Shown: positions 18,135 through 26,965 of the stretch, one piece after another
How the letters are laid out: every line of letters begins with the position of its first letter
Position numbering within the stretch: the stretch's first letter is position 1
Assembly: GCA_029961745.1 (NCBI GenBank)
Contig: CP124680.1
Span: 4,960,001-5,024,000, forward strand
Direction of reading: 5' to 3'
Origin: Nocardioides sp. L-11A
GTDB lineage: Bacteria; Actinomycetota; Actinomycetes; Propionibacteriales; Nocardioidaceae
DNA: 64,000 bases
Notes under the pieces: generated by a model
The model's input: the letters and a program-made list of their open reading frames with translations, nothing else
What the model was told of the DNA's origin: nothing
Database searches by the model: none
Program-made: the position numbers and the translations under genes

Positions 18135-19808
18135 TCAGGCCTTCTTGCGACGCGACGACGGCTTGCGGTCGCTCGGCTTGGTGACCGGCTCGCCGGCCTC
18201 CAGCATCGCGACCCGGCGGCTGGCGCCGAAGCCGGCCAGCGCCTCGACGAGCAGCTCGACGTCCGGCTTGGGCGCCAGGACGTCGACCCGCAGGCCGTGC
18301 TCCTCGGCCGTCTTGGCCGTGGCGGGCCCGATCACCGCGATGATCGTCGACGGGTGCGGCTTGCCGGCGATGCCGACCAGGTTGCGCACGGTCGAGGACG
18401 ACGTGAACACGACCGCGTCGAACTTGCCGGTCTTGATCGCGTCGCGGGTCGGCGCCGGCGGCGGGGCGGCCCGCACGGTGCGGTACGCCGTGACGTCGTC
18501 GCACTCCCAGCCGAGGTCGATCAGGCCGGCGACGAGGTTCTCGGTCGCGATGTCGGCGCGCGGCAGGAACACCCGGTTGATCGGGTCCAGCTGCTCGTCG
18601 TACTCCGGCCAGTCCGCGAGGAGCCCCGCGGCGGACTGCTCACCGGAGGGGATGAGGTCGGCCCGCAGGCCCCAGTCGGCGATCGCCTGGGCGGTCTTGT
18701 CGCCGACCGCTGCGATCTTGAGCCCGGAGAACGCGCGCGCGTCGAGCCCGTACTCCTCGAACTTCTCGCGGACGGCCTTCACCGCGTTGACCGACGTGAA
18801 CGCGATCCACTCGTAGCGACCCTCGACCAGGCCGCGGACGGCCTTGTCCATCTGCTGCGGGTTGCGCGGCGGCTCGACGGAGATCGTCGGGACCTCCTCC
18901 GGTACGCCGCCGAACTCGCGGATCCGCTCGGAGAGCGACGCGGACTGCTCCTTGGTGCGGGGCACCAGCACCCGCCAGCCGAACAGCGGCTTGGTCTCGA
19001 ACCAGGACAGCTTCTCGCGCAGGTCGACGACGGCGCCGATGACCGTGATCGCCGGCGGGGCGATCCGGGCGGCGCGGGCGTCGGCGGCGATCCGCTCCAG
19101 AGTGGAGGTGATCGTCTGCTGCTCGGTGGTGGTGCCGACCCGGGTCATCGCGACGGGGGTCTGCGGCGATCGGCCGTTGGCGATCAGCTGCTTGGCGATG
19201 TCGCCGATCTGGCCGACGGCCGAGAGCAGGACGAGAGTCGGGGTGTCGGCGTACCGGGTCCAGTCGACCTTCTCGCCGCAGGTGACGACGGCCATCTCGC
19301 GGTGGTCCTTGGTCGTCAGCGGGATGCCGGCGTACGCGGGCACGGCGCCGACCGACGAGACGCCCGGGACGACCTCGAAGGCGAGGTTGGCCTTGGCGAC
19401 CGCCTGGGCCTCCTCGGGCCCGGAGGCGTAGAGGAACGGGTCCCCGCCGAGGAGCCGGACCACCCGCAGGCCGCGCTTGGCCTGCTTCACGACCACCTTC
19501 GCGCGGGCGGCGTGGGTGAGCGGCTGGCCGTCCTCGCCGAAGCCGCCGTCGATGATCTCCGGCTCGGCGACGACCTCGTCGCCGACCCGCTCGGCCCGGG
19601 CCCGCACCACGGCGACCAGGTCGGTGTGGCGGGGATCCTCGGTGATGACGACGTCCGCGTCCTGGATCAACCTGACGGCGCGCACGGTGAGCAGGTCGGG
19701 GTCGCCGGGACCGGTACCGACGAAGGCCGTGAAGCCGGGGCCTCCGGGCTGGACCTGGACGGCGGCGGGAGTCGAAGCAGCCTTCTTGGCTGGCGTGGCT
19801 CGCGTCAT
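18135..19808 (-). CDS. cobA-hemD: Bifunctional uroporphyrinogen-III methyltransferase / uroporphyrinogen-III synthase
   Basis: This 557-residue fusion has an N-terminal CobA-type SAM methyltransferase (about 25-265) with FVGTGPGDPDLLTVRA, RLLGGDPFLY and PGVSSVGAVPAYAGIPLT, and a C-terminal HemD domain (about 285-525) with RVLVPRTKEQS and FTSVNAVKAVREKF. It would close hydroxymethylbilane to uroporphyrinogen III and also methylate it toward precorrin-2. The tail is very basic (SDRKPSSRRKKA). The ATG at 19808 overlaps the hemC stop. This fusion order is typical of actinobacterial rex-hemACD operons. Confidence 0.94.
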   Translation of the reverse strand: MTRATPAKKAASTPAAVQVQPGGPGFTAFVGTGPGDPDLLTVRAVRLIQDADVVITEDPRHTDLVAVVRARAERVGDEVVAEPEIIDGGFGEDGQPLTHAARAKVVVKQAKRGLRVVRLLGGDPFLYASGPEEAQAVAKANLAFEVVPGVSSVGAVPAYAGIPLTTKDHREMAVVTCGEKVDWTRYADTPTLVLLSAVGQIGDIAKQLIANGRSPQTPVAMTRVGTTTEQQTITSTLERIAADARAARIAPPAITVIGAVVDLREKLSWFETKPLFGWRVLVPRTKEQSASLSERIREFGGVPEEVPTISVEPPRNPQQMDKAVRGLVEGRYEWIAFTSVNAVKAVREKFEEYGLDARAFSGLKIAAVGDKTAQAIADWGLRADLIPSGEQSAAGLLADWPEYDEQLDPINRVFLPRADIATENLVAGLIDLGWECDDVTAYRTVRAAPPPAPTRDAIKTGKFDAVVFTSSSTVRNLVGIAGKPHPSTIIAVIGPATAKTAEEHGLRVDVLAPKPDVELLVEALAGFGASRRVAMLEAGEPVTKPSDRKPSSRRKKA

Positions 19809-20824
19809 GGGTTGGGCACCTCTGCAGATCGTGCGGACGGGTGGGCGTTCGAGTCGGTGGAGCGGTTGAGCTGGGCCATCAGCTCGTCGGCGCCGTCGGC
19901 CAGCATCTCGGCGCCGAGGTCGCCGCCGAGCTGGGCGGCGGTGGCGGGCCAGGACGCCGGGTCGGCATCGAGGGCGACGGAGGCGGAGCGGCGTACGGCG
20001 AGCACACCGTCCTCGGACAGGATGACGGCGCGCAGCCACAGCTCGGGGCCTGCATCGCCCTCGGCGACCTCGGCGAGGGCGCCGATCGGTGCGGTGCAGC
20101 CGCCCTCGAGCCGGGCCATCAGGGTCCGCTCGGCAGTGACGGCGGCGCGGGTCGCGCCGTCGTCGAGCCGGGCGAGCAGGGCGAGCGTGGCGCTGTCGTC
20201 GCTGCGGCACTCCACGGCCAGGGCGCCCTGGCCCGGGGCGGGCAGCACCCGCAGCGGGTCGAGGACCTCGGTGACGTCGTCGAGTCGCCCGAGCCGGGCC
20301 AGGCCGGCGCGGGCGAGCACCACGGCGTCGTACCCGCCCTCGCGGATGCGGCCGATCCGGGTGTCGACGTTGCCGCGGACCCCGACCAGCTCGATGCCGA
20401 GGCCGAGCGCCTCCAGCTGGGCGACCCGGCGGGGCGACCCGGTGGCGACCTTGCTGCCGGGCGGCAGCTCGCCGAGCGTGAGTCCGTCGCGGGCGACGAG
20501 GACGTCGCGCGGATCCTCCCGCGGGGGTACGGCGGCCAGCGTGATGCCCTCGGTGAGGTAGGTCGGGACGTCCTTGAGGGAGTGGACGGCGACGTCGACC
20601 TCGCCGGCCAGCAGCGCGTCGCGCAGGGCGCTGACGAAGACCCCGGTCGACGAGCCGCCCGCGAGCGGCGTGCCGGTGGCCTGGCTGCGGTCGCCGTCGG
20701 TGGTGATCTCGACCAGCTCGGTGGCGACGCCCAGCGCCTCGATGGCCGACGCGACGTGCCCGCACTGGGTCGTCGCGAGGGCGCTGCGGCGGGTGCCGAT
20801 GCGCAGCGGCGGCGTGGCGGTCAT
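19805..20824 (-). CDS. hemC: Porphobilinogen deaminase HemC
   Basis: This 339-residue enzyme polymerises four porphobilinogens into hydroxymethylbilane. It begins with RIGTRRSALATTQ, has the VHSLKDVPT substrate-binding motif near residue 85 and the dipyrromethane-cofactor cysteine in EGGCTAPIGALAE near residue 245. Length is normal for actinobacteria, with a short basic/serine C-terminal extension. It overlaps hemA upstream by 4 bp and cobA-hemD downstream by 4 bp, so the pathway genes are translationally coupled. Confidence 0.95.
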   Translation of the reverse strand: MTATPPLRIGTRRSALATTQCGHVASAIEALGVATELVEITTDGDRSQATGTPLAGGSSTGVFVSALRDALLAGEVDVAVHSLKDVPTYLTEGITLAAVPPREDPRDVLVARDGLTLGELPPGSKVATGSPRRVAQLEALGLGIELVGVRGNVDTRIGRIREGGYDAVVLARAGLARLGRLDDVTEVLDPLRVLPAPGQGALAVECRSDDSATLALLARLDDGATRAAVTAERTLMARLEGGCTAPIGALAEVAEGDAGPELWLRAVILSEDGVLAVRRSASVALDADPASWPATAAQLGGDLGAEMLADGADELMAQLNRSTDSNAHPSARSAEVPNP

Positions 20825-22128
20825 GAGCGCCCCTCCTCACTGACGACGGGCCGGGTGACGGCGTCGACCGCGTCGGGGTCGAGCGCGAAGAGCTCGGCGA
20901 GCGCGGCGGCGTACGAGACGGCGCCCTGCTCGTTGGCGAGCTCCTTGACCCGGACGGTCGGCTCGTGGAGCAGCTTGTCGGCGACCCGGCGGACGGCGTG
21001 CCGGATCTCCTCGCGGGTCGCCTCGTCGAGCTCGGGCAGCCGGCCCTCGAGCCGGGTCATCTCGGCGTCGACGACGTTGGTGGCCATCGAGCGGAGCGCG
21101 ACGACGGTGGGCGTGACGCTGGCCTGGCGGCGCGCGGCGAGGAAGGCCGTGACCTCCTCACCGAGGATCCGGCGCACCTCCTGGACCTCGCGGCCCGTCG
21201 CTCCGCCGTGGAGCAGCTCGGCGAGCTCGGCCAGGCCGACCAGACGGACGTCGGGCAGGTCGGCGACGTCGGGAGCGATGTCGTGGGGCAGCGCGAGGTC
21301 GATCAGCGCGAGCGGGCGCCCGGCGCCGCGGCGGACCCGGGTCATCAGCGCGCGGTCGATGATCGTTCCGGACGATCCGGTGCAGCTGATCACGATGTCG
21401 GCGCGGGCCAGCTCGTCGCCGAGATCGGCCAGCCGGACCGCCTCGCCGGCGTACTGCACGGCCAGGCGCACCGCCCGGTCCACGGACCGATTGACGATCG
21501 AGAGCCGCCCGGCGCCGAGGCGGCTGGCGGTCGCGGTCGCGAGCCCGGCCATCGCGCCGGCCCCCACCACGACGACGTGCTTGCCCTCGACGGTCCCGAC
21601 CAGCTTGGCCGTCTCATCCAGGGCAGCGCTGACCAGGGTCGGCGCGACCTGGTCGATCTCGGTCTCGGCGCGGGTGCGCTTGCCGACCCGCAGGGCCTGC
21701 TGGAAGAGCAGGTTGAGCGCGGGTCCCACGGTGCCGAGCTCCTGGCCGCGCCGCAGCGCCTCCCGCGTCTGGCCGAGGATCTGGCCCTCGCCGACCGCCA
21801 TGGAGTCCAGGCCCGCGGCCACCTGGAACAGGTGGGAGATCGCCCCGTCGTCATAGTGGACGTAGAGGTGCGGGAGCATCGCCTCGGTCGACTCGCCTGC
21901 ACGGTCGACGAGGAGTCGCGAGATCTGCTCGATGCTGCCGTGGAAGCGCTCGACCTCGGTGTAGATCTCGAGCCGGTTGCACGTGGCGATGACCGTCGCC
22001 TCGCTGACGTGCTCGCACGACGCGGCGTCGGCGATCAGCTTCTGGACGCCGTCGTGGTCGAGCGCGACACGCTCGAGCAGGGAGACCGGGGCGGAGTTGT
22101 GGGAGATGCCCACGACCAGCACACTCAT
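20821..22128 (-). CDS. hemA: Glutamyl-tRNA reductase HemA
   Basis: This 435-residue NADPH-dependent enzyme reduces glutamyl-tRNA to glutamate-1-semialdehyde, the first committed haem step. It has VGISHNSAPVSLLERVA at the N-terminus, the catalytic cysteine in ATCNRLEIYTEV near residue 50, a Rossmann segment VVVGAGAMAGLA near residue 185 and a C-terminal dimerisation helix bundle. Its start overlaps the rex stop. With hemL in a separate operon, the cell has a complete C5 route in this window except hemE and later steps. Confidence 0.95.
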   Translation of the reverse strand: MSVLVVGISHNSAPVSLLERVALDHDGVQKLIADAASCEHVSEATVIATCNRLEIYTEVERFHGSIEQISRLLVDRAGESTEAMLPHLYVHYDDGAISHLFQVAAGLDSMAVGEGQILGQTREALRRGQELGTVGPALNLLFQQALRVGKRTRAETEIDQVAPTLVSAALDETAKLVGTVEGKHVVVVGAGAMAGLATATASRLGAGRLSIVNRSVDRAVRLAVQYAGEAVRLADLGDELARADIVISCTGSSGTIIDRALMTRVRRGAGRPLALIDLALPHDIAPDVADLPDVRLVGLAELAELLHGGATGREVQEVRRILGEEVTAFLAARRQASVTPTVVALRSMATNVVDAEMTRLEGRLPELDEATREEIRHAVRRVADKLLHEPTVRVKELANEQGAVSYAAALAELFALDPDAVDAVTRPVVSEEGRS

Positions 22129-22823
22129 GCCGCGCCTCCCCCGGTCTCGACCGCGGCCGCTGCGTCGGCGCCGTTGGCCTTGCGCTGCTCGTGGTAGGCG
22201 AGGATCTGCAGCTCGATCGACAGGTCGACCTTGCGCACGTCGACGCCCTCAGGCACGGCCACGACGGCCGGGGCGAAGTTGAGGATGCTGGTGATGCCGA
22301 TGGCGACCATCCGGTCGGCGACGTCCTGCGCGGCGACGGCAGGGGTGGCGATCACGCCGATCGCGACGTCGTGCTCGCGGACGATCTCCTCGAGGTCGTC
22401 GAAGGGGCGGACGACGACGCCCGCCACGGTCTGCCCGGCGAGGCCCGGGTCGGCGTCGAGCAGCGCCACGACCCGGAAGCCGCGGCTGCGGAAGCCGGAG
22501 TAGTTGGCGAGGGCGTGACCGAGGTTGCCGATGCCGACGATGACGACCGGCCAGTCCTGGGTGACACCGATCTCGCGGGCGATCTGGTAGCGGAGGTAGT
22601 CGACGTCGTACCCGACGCCCCGGGTGCCGTAGCTGCCGAGGTAGGACAGGTCCTTGCGCAGCTTGGCGCTGTTGACGCCCGCGGCGGTCGCGAGGTCCTC
22701 GCTCGAGCAGGTGCGGATCCCGTTGTCGGCCAGCGCCGTCAGCGCCCGCAGGTAGACGGGCAGGCGGGCGACCGTGGCCTCCGGGATGACCCGGGCGGCA
22801 TCCGTCGAACTACGTGTGGTCAC
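22125..22823 (-). CDS. rex: Redox-sensing transcriptional repressor Rex
   Basis: This 232-residue repressor binds DNA when NADH is low. The N-terminal winged helix (about 12-75) contains IPEATVARLPVYLRAL and GVNSAKLRKDLSYLGSYG, and the Rossmann domain has VVIVGIGNLGHALANYSGF near residue 90. It heads the hem genes: rex-hemA-hemC-cobA/hemD, the same order as in Streptomyces coelicolor, where Rex represses this operon. A degenerate Rex operator lies 60 bp upstream of the start. The C-terminus is an Ala/Gly-rich tail. Confidence 0.95.
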   Translation of the reverse strand: MTTRSSTDAARVIPEATVARLPVYLRALTALADNGIRTCSSEDLATAAGVNSAKLRKDLSYLGSYGTRGVGYDVDYLRYQIAREIGVTQDWPVVIVGIGNLGHALANYSGFRSRGFRVVALLDADPGLAGQTVAGVVVRPFDDLEEIVREHDVAIGVIATPAVAAQDVADRMVAIGITSILNFAPAVVAVPEGVDVRKVDLSIELQILAYHEQRKANGADAAAAVETGGGAA

Positions 22824-22882
22824 AGCTCCACTTTCCAGCCGCTCTACCGAACGTCAGTGGCGCGGCTCGATCACTGTAGGAG

Positions 22883-22902
22883 TTTGTGAACGTGAGAACA
22901 AA
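22883..22902 (-). promoter_or_regulatory. Probable Rex operator upstream of rex
   Basis: The sequence TTTGTGAACGTGAGAACAAA has a consensus left half (TTGTGAAC) and a weaker right half (GAGAACAA instead of GTTCACAA), with TTTGT/ACAAA ends intact. Position just upstream of rex-hemACD fits autoregulation as known from Streptomyces. Binding is inferred. Confidence 0.65.
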
Positions 22903-22971
22903 ATGGGCGGAAGCGCAACTCGACGGGGCGACAGGTACGTCACACCGGGACCGGCTCGGGGCGGGTCGATT

Positions 22972-23038
22972 TGCGGTTCAACTACCGAATTCGTCGTCGT
23001 GCGCGCGGGTTGACGACAAACTCGGTAGTTGAACCGCA
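22972..23038. repeat. Long palindrome between rex and glutaredoxin genes
   Basis: Arms 22972-22998 and 23012-23038 pair at 25 of 27 positions with a 13-nt GC-rich loop. The left arm is homologous to 4480-4505. It lies immediately 3' of the glutaredoxin gene stop (23048) and upstream of rex. Confidence 0.9.
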
Positions 23039-23047
23039 GAAACCAGA

Positions 23048-23308
23048 TCAGCCGCGCAGCGCCGCGCGCAGCCGGTCCGCGCTGACCCGCCAGAAGTCGT
23101 GCTGGCGACCGTCGACGAAGGTCACCGGGATCTCGTTGGCGAACCTGTCGGCGAGCTCGGGGTCGTCGTCGATCGACAGCTCCTCGTAGCTCTCCCCCAG
23201 CTCGGCGCACACAGCCTCGATGACCGCACGGGCGTCGTCGCACAGGTGGCAGCCGGAGCGGCCGTAGAGGGTCACCCGGGCGGCGCGCACGTCGCTCACG
23301 CCGCTCAC
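23048..23308 (-). CDS. Glutaredoxin-like protein
   Basis: This 86-residue thioredoxin-fold protein has the redox motif YGRSGCHLCDDAR (Cys near residues 19 and 22) and a cis-proline in NEIPVTFVDGR near residue 62. It is the NrdH/DUF836-like glutaredoxin found next to rex in several actinobacteria; its electron donor is unknown. GTG at 23308 is chosen because it overlaps the upstream ligase TGA; a second GTG nine bases further in is possible. The gene ends 10 bp from a long palindrome. Confidence 0.85.
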   Translation of the reverse strand: MSGVSDVRAARVTLYGRSGCHLCDDARAVIEAVCAELGESYEELSIDDDPELADRFANEIPVTFVDGRQHDFWRVSADRLRAALRG

Positions 23309-24924
23309 TCCAGGATCCCCAGGGCCTTGCGCCGCTCGGCGCCGCGCAGCACGCCCTTGCGGATCTTGCCGGTCACGGTCCGGGGCAGAGCGTCGACGAC
23401 CTCGACCCGGACCGGCCGCTTGTACGGCGCCAGCCGCTCCCGCGCCGCCGCCTCGGCCGCGGCCACCACGGTGTCGGCCGCGGCGCCGGCGACGACGCCC
23501 GCGTCGGGCACGACGTAGGCGACGACGGCCTCGCCGGTCTGTTCGTCGGGCACCCCGAGGACCGCGGCCTGGCGCACGCCGGGGACCTCCTCGAGGATCG
23601 CCTCGACCTCGGTGGGGTAGACGTTGAAGCCGGACACGATGATCAGCTCCTTGACCCGGTCGACCAGGAACAGGTCGCCGTCGGCGTCGAGGAAGCCGAC
23701 GTCGCCGGTGGACCACCAGCCGTCGTCGGCGGGGCCGTCCTGGCCGTCGGGCCAGTAGCCGCTGAACAGGTTGCGGCCGCGGATCTGGATCTCGCCGGGG
23801 TCGTCGGCGGCCGCCTCCTCGAGCGGTCGGCCCTCGTCGTCGACCAGCCGGATGTCGATGCCGTCGAGCGCCGCGCCCACGGAACCCGGCTTGATCTCGG
23901 CCGAGCGCAGGGTGCTGGTGACCACGGGCGACGCCTCGGTCAGGCCGTAGCCCTGGTGGATCGGCACCTTGGTCAGCGCGCCGAACTCCTCGACGGTCTC
24001 GGCGGCGAGCGGCGCCGAGCCGGACAGGATCATCCGGACCGGGCCGAGCCGCTCGGCGAGTGCCTCCACGCCCCGCCAGGCCGCGAACACCGGCGGCGCG
24101 ACCGGAACGACGCTGCAGGCCTCGTCCTCGACGAGGTCGAGGGTCCCCTCCGGGTCGAACCGCTCCGTGAGCACCAGCTTGGCGCGGTGCCGGATCACCC
24201 CGCCCAGCACCGCCCCGAGCCCGTAGACATGGAACAGCGGCAGCACGCCGAGCACGACGTCGTCGGAGTGGATCATCGGCGGGCGTACGGCGGCGACCTG
24301 GTCGACGTTCGCCAGCAGGGCGCGGTGGGTGAGCATCGCCGCACGCGGGCGCCCCGACGTACCGCTCGTGTAGAGCAGGACGGCGAGCTTCTCGGGATCC
24401 TGGAGTGGTGGCACCGGGACGGCGGGCTCGGCGCGGAGGTCGTCGTACCGGCTCTCGCCGTCGTGCGGGTCGGCGCCGACGAGGACGACGCGCGGCTCCG
24501 GCCGCTGCTCGTCGCGGGCGGCCGCGGCGACCTCGGGCCGCCCGGCGGCGTCCCGCACCGCACCGGCCGTCTGCCCGTCTGCCACCGCCAACCGGGCGCC
24601 GCAGTCGACCAGCATCGCCGCGAGCTCGGCGGGCGTGGAGCCCGGGTTGACCGGCACCGCGACGGCCTGGGCGCGCAGCACGCCGAGATAGGAGGTCACG
24701 AACTCGAGCCGGTTGCCGAGGACCAGCAGCACCCGGTGCCCGGCGAGGACGCCGGCGCGGCCGAGCCCGGTCGCCAGCCGGCCGACCTCGTCCTCGAGCT
24801 CGGCCCAGGTCAGGCCGCGACCGCCGGCCTCGACGACAGCGAGCCGCTCGGGATGCTCGACGGCGGCGGACGCGACGAGGGCAGCCACGTCGGGAGCGGC
24901 GCTCGTCTCGTCCGACAACGACAT
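23305..24924 (-). CDS. Long-chain-fatty-acid-CoA ligase-like AMP-dependent synthetase
   Basis: This 539-residue ANL-superfamily enzyme would activate a carboxylic acid with ATP and CoA. Motifs: the P-loop LLYTSGTSGRPRAAMLTH near residue 188, HQGYGLTEASPVV near residue 325, the ATP/hinge segment GWWSTGDVGFLDADGDLFLVDR near residue 410 (partly shown) and a C-terminal PRTVTGKIRKGVLR with the catalytic lysine. The substrate chain length is not predictable by eye. It is coupled to the glutaredoxin gene and divergent from the HAD phosphatase. Confidence 0.88.
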   Translation of the reverse strand: MSLSDETSAAPDVAALVASAAVEHPERLAVVEAGGRGLTWAELEDEVGRLATGLGRAGVLAGHRVLLVLGNRLEFVTSYLGVLRAQAVAVPVNPGSTPAELAAMLVDCGARLAVADGQTAGAVRDAAGRPEVAAAARDEQRPEPRVVLVGADPHDGESRYDDLRAEPAVPVPPLQDPEKLAVLLYTSGTSGRPRAAMLTHRALLANVDQVAAVRPPMIHSDDVVLGVLPLFHVYGLGAVLGGVIRHRAKLVLTERFDPEGTLDLVEDEACSVVPVAPPVFAAWRGVEALAERLGPVRMILSGSAPLAAETVEEFGALTKVPIHQGYGLTEASPVVTSTLRSAEIKPGSVGAALDGIDIRLVDDEGRPLEEAAADDPGEIQIRGRNLFSGYWPDGQDGPADDGWWSTGDVGFLDADGDLFLVDRVKELIIVSGFNVYPTEVEAILEEVPGVRQAAVLGVPDEQTGEAVVAYVVPDAGVVAGAAADTVVAAAEAAARERLAPYKRPVRVEVVDALPRTVTGKIRKGVLRGAERRKALGILE

Positions 24925-24965
24925 GGAGGGATCCTACGCGGGTGCATTTCTTCTAGGGTGGGCCC

Positions 24966-25847
24966 ATGGTGCCGCCCGCCGACCGTCCCCGACGGCTGAA
25001 CCTGCAGCAACGGTCGCGCCTGGCGGGCGAGGCGGCGGCCGCGGCCGCCGAGGTCGAGACCGCGCTGGCCCACCCCACCGATCCACGGGCGGCGGCGTTC
25101 TTCGACGTCGACAACACCGTCATGCAGGGCGCGAGCATCTTCCACCTGGCCCGGGGTCTCTACCGGCGCAAGTTCTTCACGACGCGCGACATCCTCGGGG
25201 CGGCGTACAAGCAGGCGTACTTCCGCATCGTCGGCGTCGAGGACCCCGAGCATGTCGCCGAGGCCCGCAACTCCGCGCTCGCGTTCATCGCCGGGCACAC
25301 CGTGCAGGAGATCGAGGACGTCGGCGAGGAGATCTTCGACGAGGCGATGGCGCACCGGATCTGGCCGGGCACCCGCGCGCTCGCCCAGATGCACCTCGAC
25401 CAGGGGCAGCGGGTCTGGCTGGTGACCGCGGCCCCGATCGAGATCGCCGGCCTGATCGCGCGCCGGCTCGGGCTGACCGGGGCCCTCGGCACGGTCGCCG
25501 AGCACGTCGACGGCGTCTACACCGGCCGGCTGGTCGGCGACATGCTGCACGGGCCGGCCAAGGCGGTCGCCGTGACCGCGCTCGCCGAGCGCGAGGGCCT
25601 CGACCTCTCGCTCTGCTCGGCCTACAGCGACTCCGCCAACGACCTGCCCATGCTCAGCCTGGTCGGCGACCCGTGCGCCATCAACCCCGACGCCAAGCTG
25701 CGCGCCCACGCCCGCGCCCACGGCTGGCGGATCCGCGACTACCGGACCGGCCGCAAGGCCGCCCGCGCCGGCATCGTGGTGGGATCGGCCGCCGCCGGCG
25801 CCGCGATCGCGGGGGCCGTCGTACGTCGCCAACGGCTGCGCCCCTGA
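24966..25847 (+). CDS. HAD-IB family hydrolase (SerB-like)
   Basis: This 293-residue protein has the HAD motif [16 protein letters not shown] near residue 40, motif II in VWLVTAAP near residue 155 and motif [14 protein letters not shown] near residue 220. The C-terminus has a hydrophobic Gly/Ala-rich segment ([17 protein letters not shown]) that could associate with the membrane. It resembles the HAD-IB enzymes often linked to lipid metabolism in actinobacteria. The ATG at 24966 is 6 nt after TAGGGT (24954-24959), so it is probably leaderless. Confidence 0.85.
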   Translation: MVPPADRPRRLNLQQRSRLAGEAAAAAAEVETALAHPTDPRAAAFFDVDNTVMQGASIFHLARGLYRRKFFTTRDILGAAYKQAYFRIVGVEDPEHVAEARNSALAFIAGHTVQEIEDVGEEIFDEAMAHRIWPGTRALAQMHLDQGQRVWLVTAAPIEIAGLIARRLGLTGALGTVAEHVDGVYTGRLVGDMLHGPAKAVAVTALAEREGLDLSLCSAYSDSANDLPMLSLVGDPCAINPDAKLRAHARAHGWRIRDYRTGRKAARAGIVVGSAAAGAAIAGAVVRRQRLRP

Positions 25848-25875
25848 CCGTTTCGGGCGAACCATGGCGATCCTC

Positions 25876-25902
25876 CTTACTGGACGGTAACCTTCCGGTA
25901 AG
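25876..25902. promoter_or_regulatory. Inverted repeat upstream of bldN-like gene, possible operator
   Basis: CTTACTGGA (25876-25884) and TCCGGTAAG (25894-25902) form an imperfect inverted repeat with one mismatch, about 100 bp before the sigma factor start. It could be an operator or promoter element; the binding protein is unknown. Confidence 0.35.
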
Positions 25903-26004
25903 TGGGGCGATGAGGGCTCGCCCGGACCGGTTCTGGCGTTCCGGTACCACGGTCGGCGGATCCACCGTAGGATCCCCACCGGGGGCAGTTGGGAGGGAAC
26001 CAGC

Positions 26005-26838
26005 ATGACCTGGCAGCGCACTGACCTGTCGCGAGGGCTCGAGGCCCTGCGCGTGGCCGTGCTCGCTGCGCTGTCCCCGGACCCGATCCCGGCCCTGGCC
26101 GGATTCCCCGCGGCCGGACTCCCCGCGGCCGGACCGTTCGGCGCGCCGGCCCGACGCGACCACCGACTGCTGAGCGAGGCGAGCGCCGAGACCTCCGCCG
26201 GACCGACCGGGACCGACGGCTTCGATCGCGACGGCTCGGGCGAGTTCGGCGACGCCACGCTGGCGACCTCGTCGGAGGACTCCCCCGAGGCCCGCGAGCG
26301 CCTGATCGGGCTGGTCGAGCTGGCTCGCGGCGGCGACGCGGAAGCGTTCGGGCTGCTCTACGACCACTACCAGCCGTCGGTCTACCGCTTCCTCTACTAC
26401 CGCACCCGGTCGGTCGTCGTGGCCGAGGATCTCTGCTCGGAGACCTTCTTCCGCGCGCTGCGCAACATGTCGTCCTTCCGGTGGCAGGGCAAGGACTTCG
26501 GCGCCTGGCTGATGACCATCGCCCGCAACCTCGCGACCGACCACTTCAAGGCCGGCCGGACCCGCCTCGAGCTGACCACCGAGGACATGGGCCAGCACGA
26601 CGACGCCACCGAGGGCCCCGAGAACGCCGTCCTCGCCAGCCTCACCAACGAGATCCTGCTCGATGCGCTGACCAAGCTCCCCAACGAGCAGCGCGACTGT
26701 CTCATCATGCGCTTCCTGCAGGGCCTGAGCATCGCCGAGACGGCCGCGGCGCTCGGCCGCAGCGACGGCGCCATCAAGCAGCTCCAGCTGCGTGGCGTGC
26801 GCAACCTGGCGAAGCTGATGCCGGAGGGGATCCGATGA
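26005..26838 (+). CDS. bldN: BldN-type ECF sigma factor with N-terminal extension
   Basis: This 277-residue sigma factor has an N-terminal Ala/Pro/Ser-rich extension of about 95 residues, then region 2 (about 100-170: FGLLYDHYQPSVYRFLYYRT, AEDLCSETFFRALR, AWLMTIARNLATDHFKAG) and region 4 (about 210-270: LPNEQRDCLIMRFLQGLS, AAALGRSDGAIKQLQLRG). The extension and the RsbN-like gene next to it match BldN of Streptomyces, which is made as a pro-protein. The ATG at 26005 has GGGAGGG upstream. In Streptomyces BldN drives aerial development; its role here is not known. Confidence 0.83.
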   Translation: MTWQRTDLSRGLEALRVAVLAALSPDPIPALAGFPAAGLPAAGPFGAPARRDHRLLSEASAETSAGPTGTDGFDRDGSGEFGDATLATSSEDSPEARERLIGLVELARGGDAEAFGLLYDHYQPSVYRFLYYRTRSVVVAEDLCSETFFRALRNMSSFRWQGKDFGAWLMTIARNLATDHFKAGRTRLELTTEDMGQHDDATEGPENAVLASLTNEILLDALTKLPNEQRDCLIMRFLQGLSIAETAAALGRSDGAIKQLQLRGVRNLAKLMPEGIR

Positions 26839-26965
26839 TCGGGCGCCTGGTCAATTCGGACTACTCCGCTCCGTCCGTCCGGACCGTAACCACCGGGACC
26901 GACCCGTCGTTGGACCTCCGAGAGAGCTCGAGGGCCCTGGCGACCCTCCCGACACGAGGACGGTC

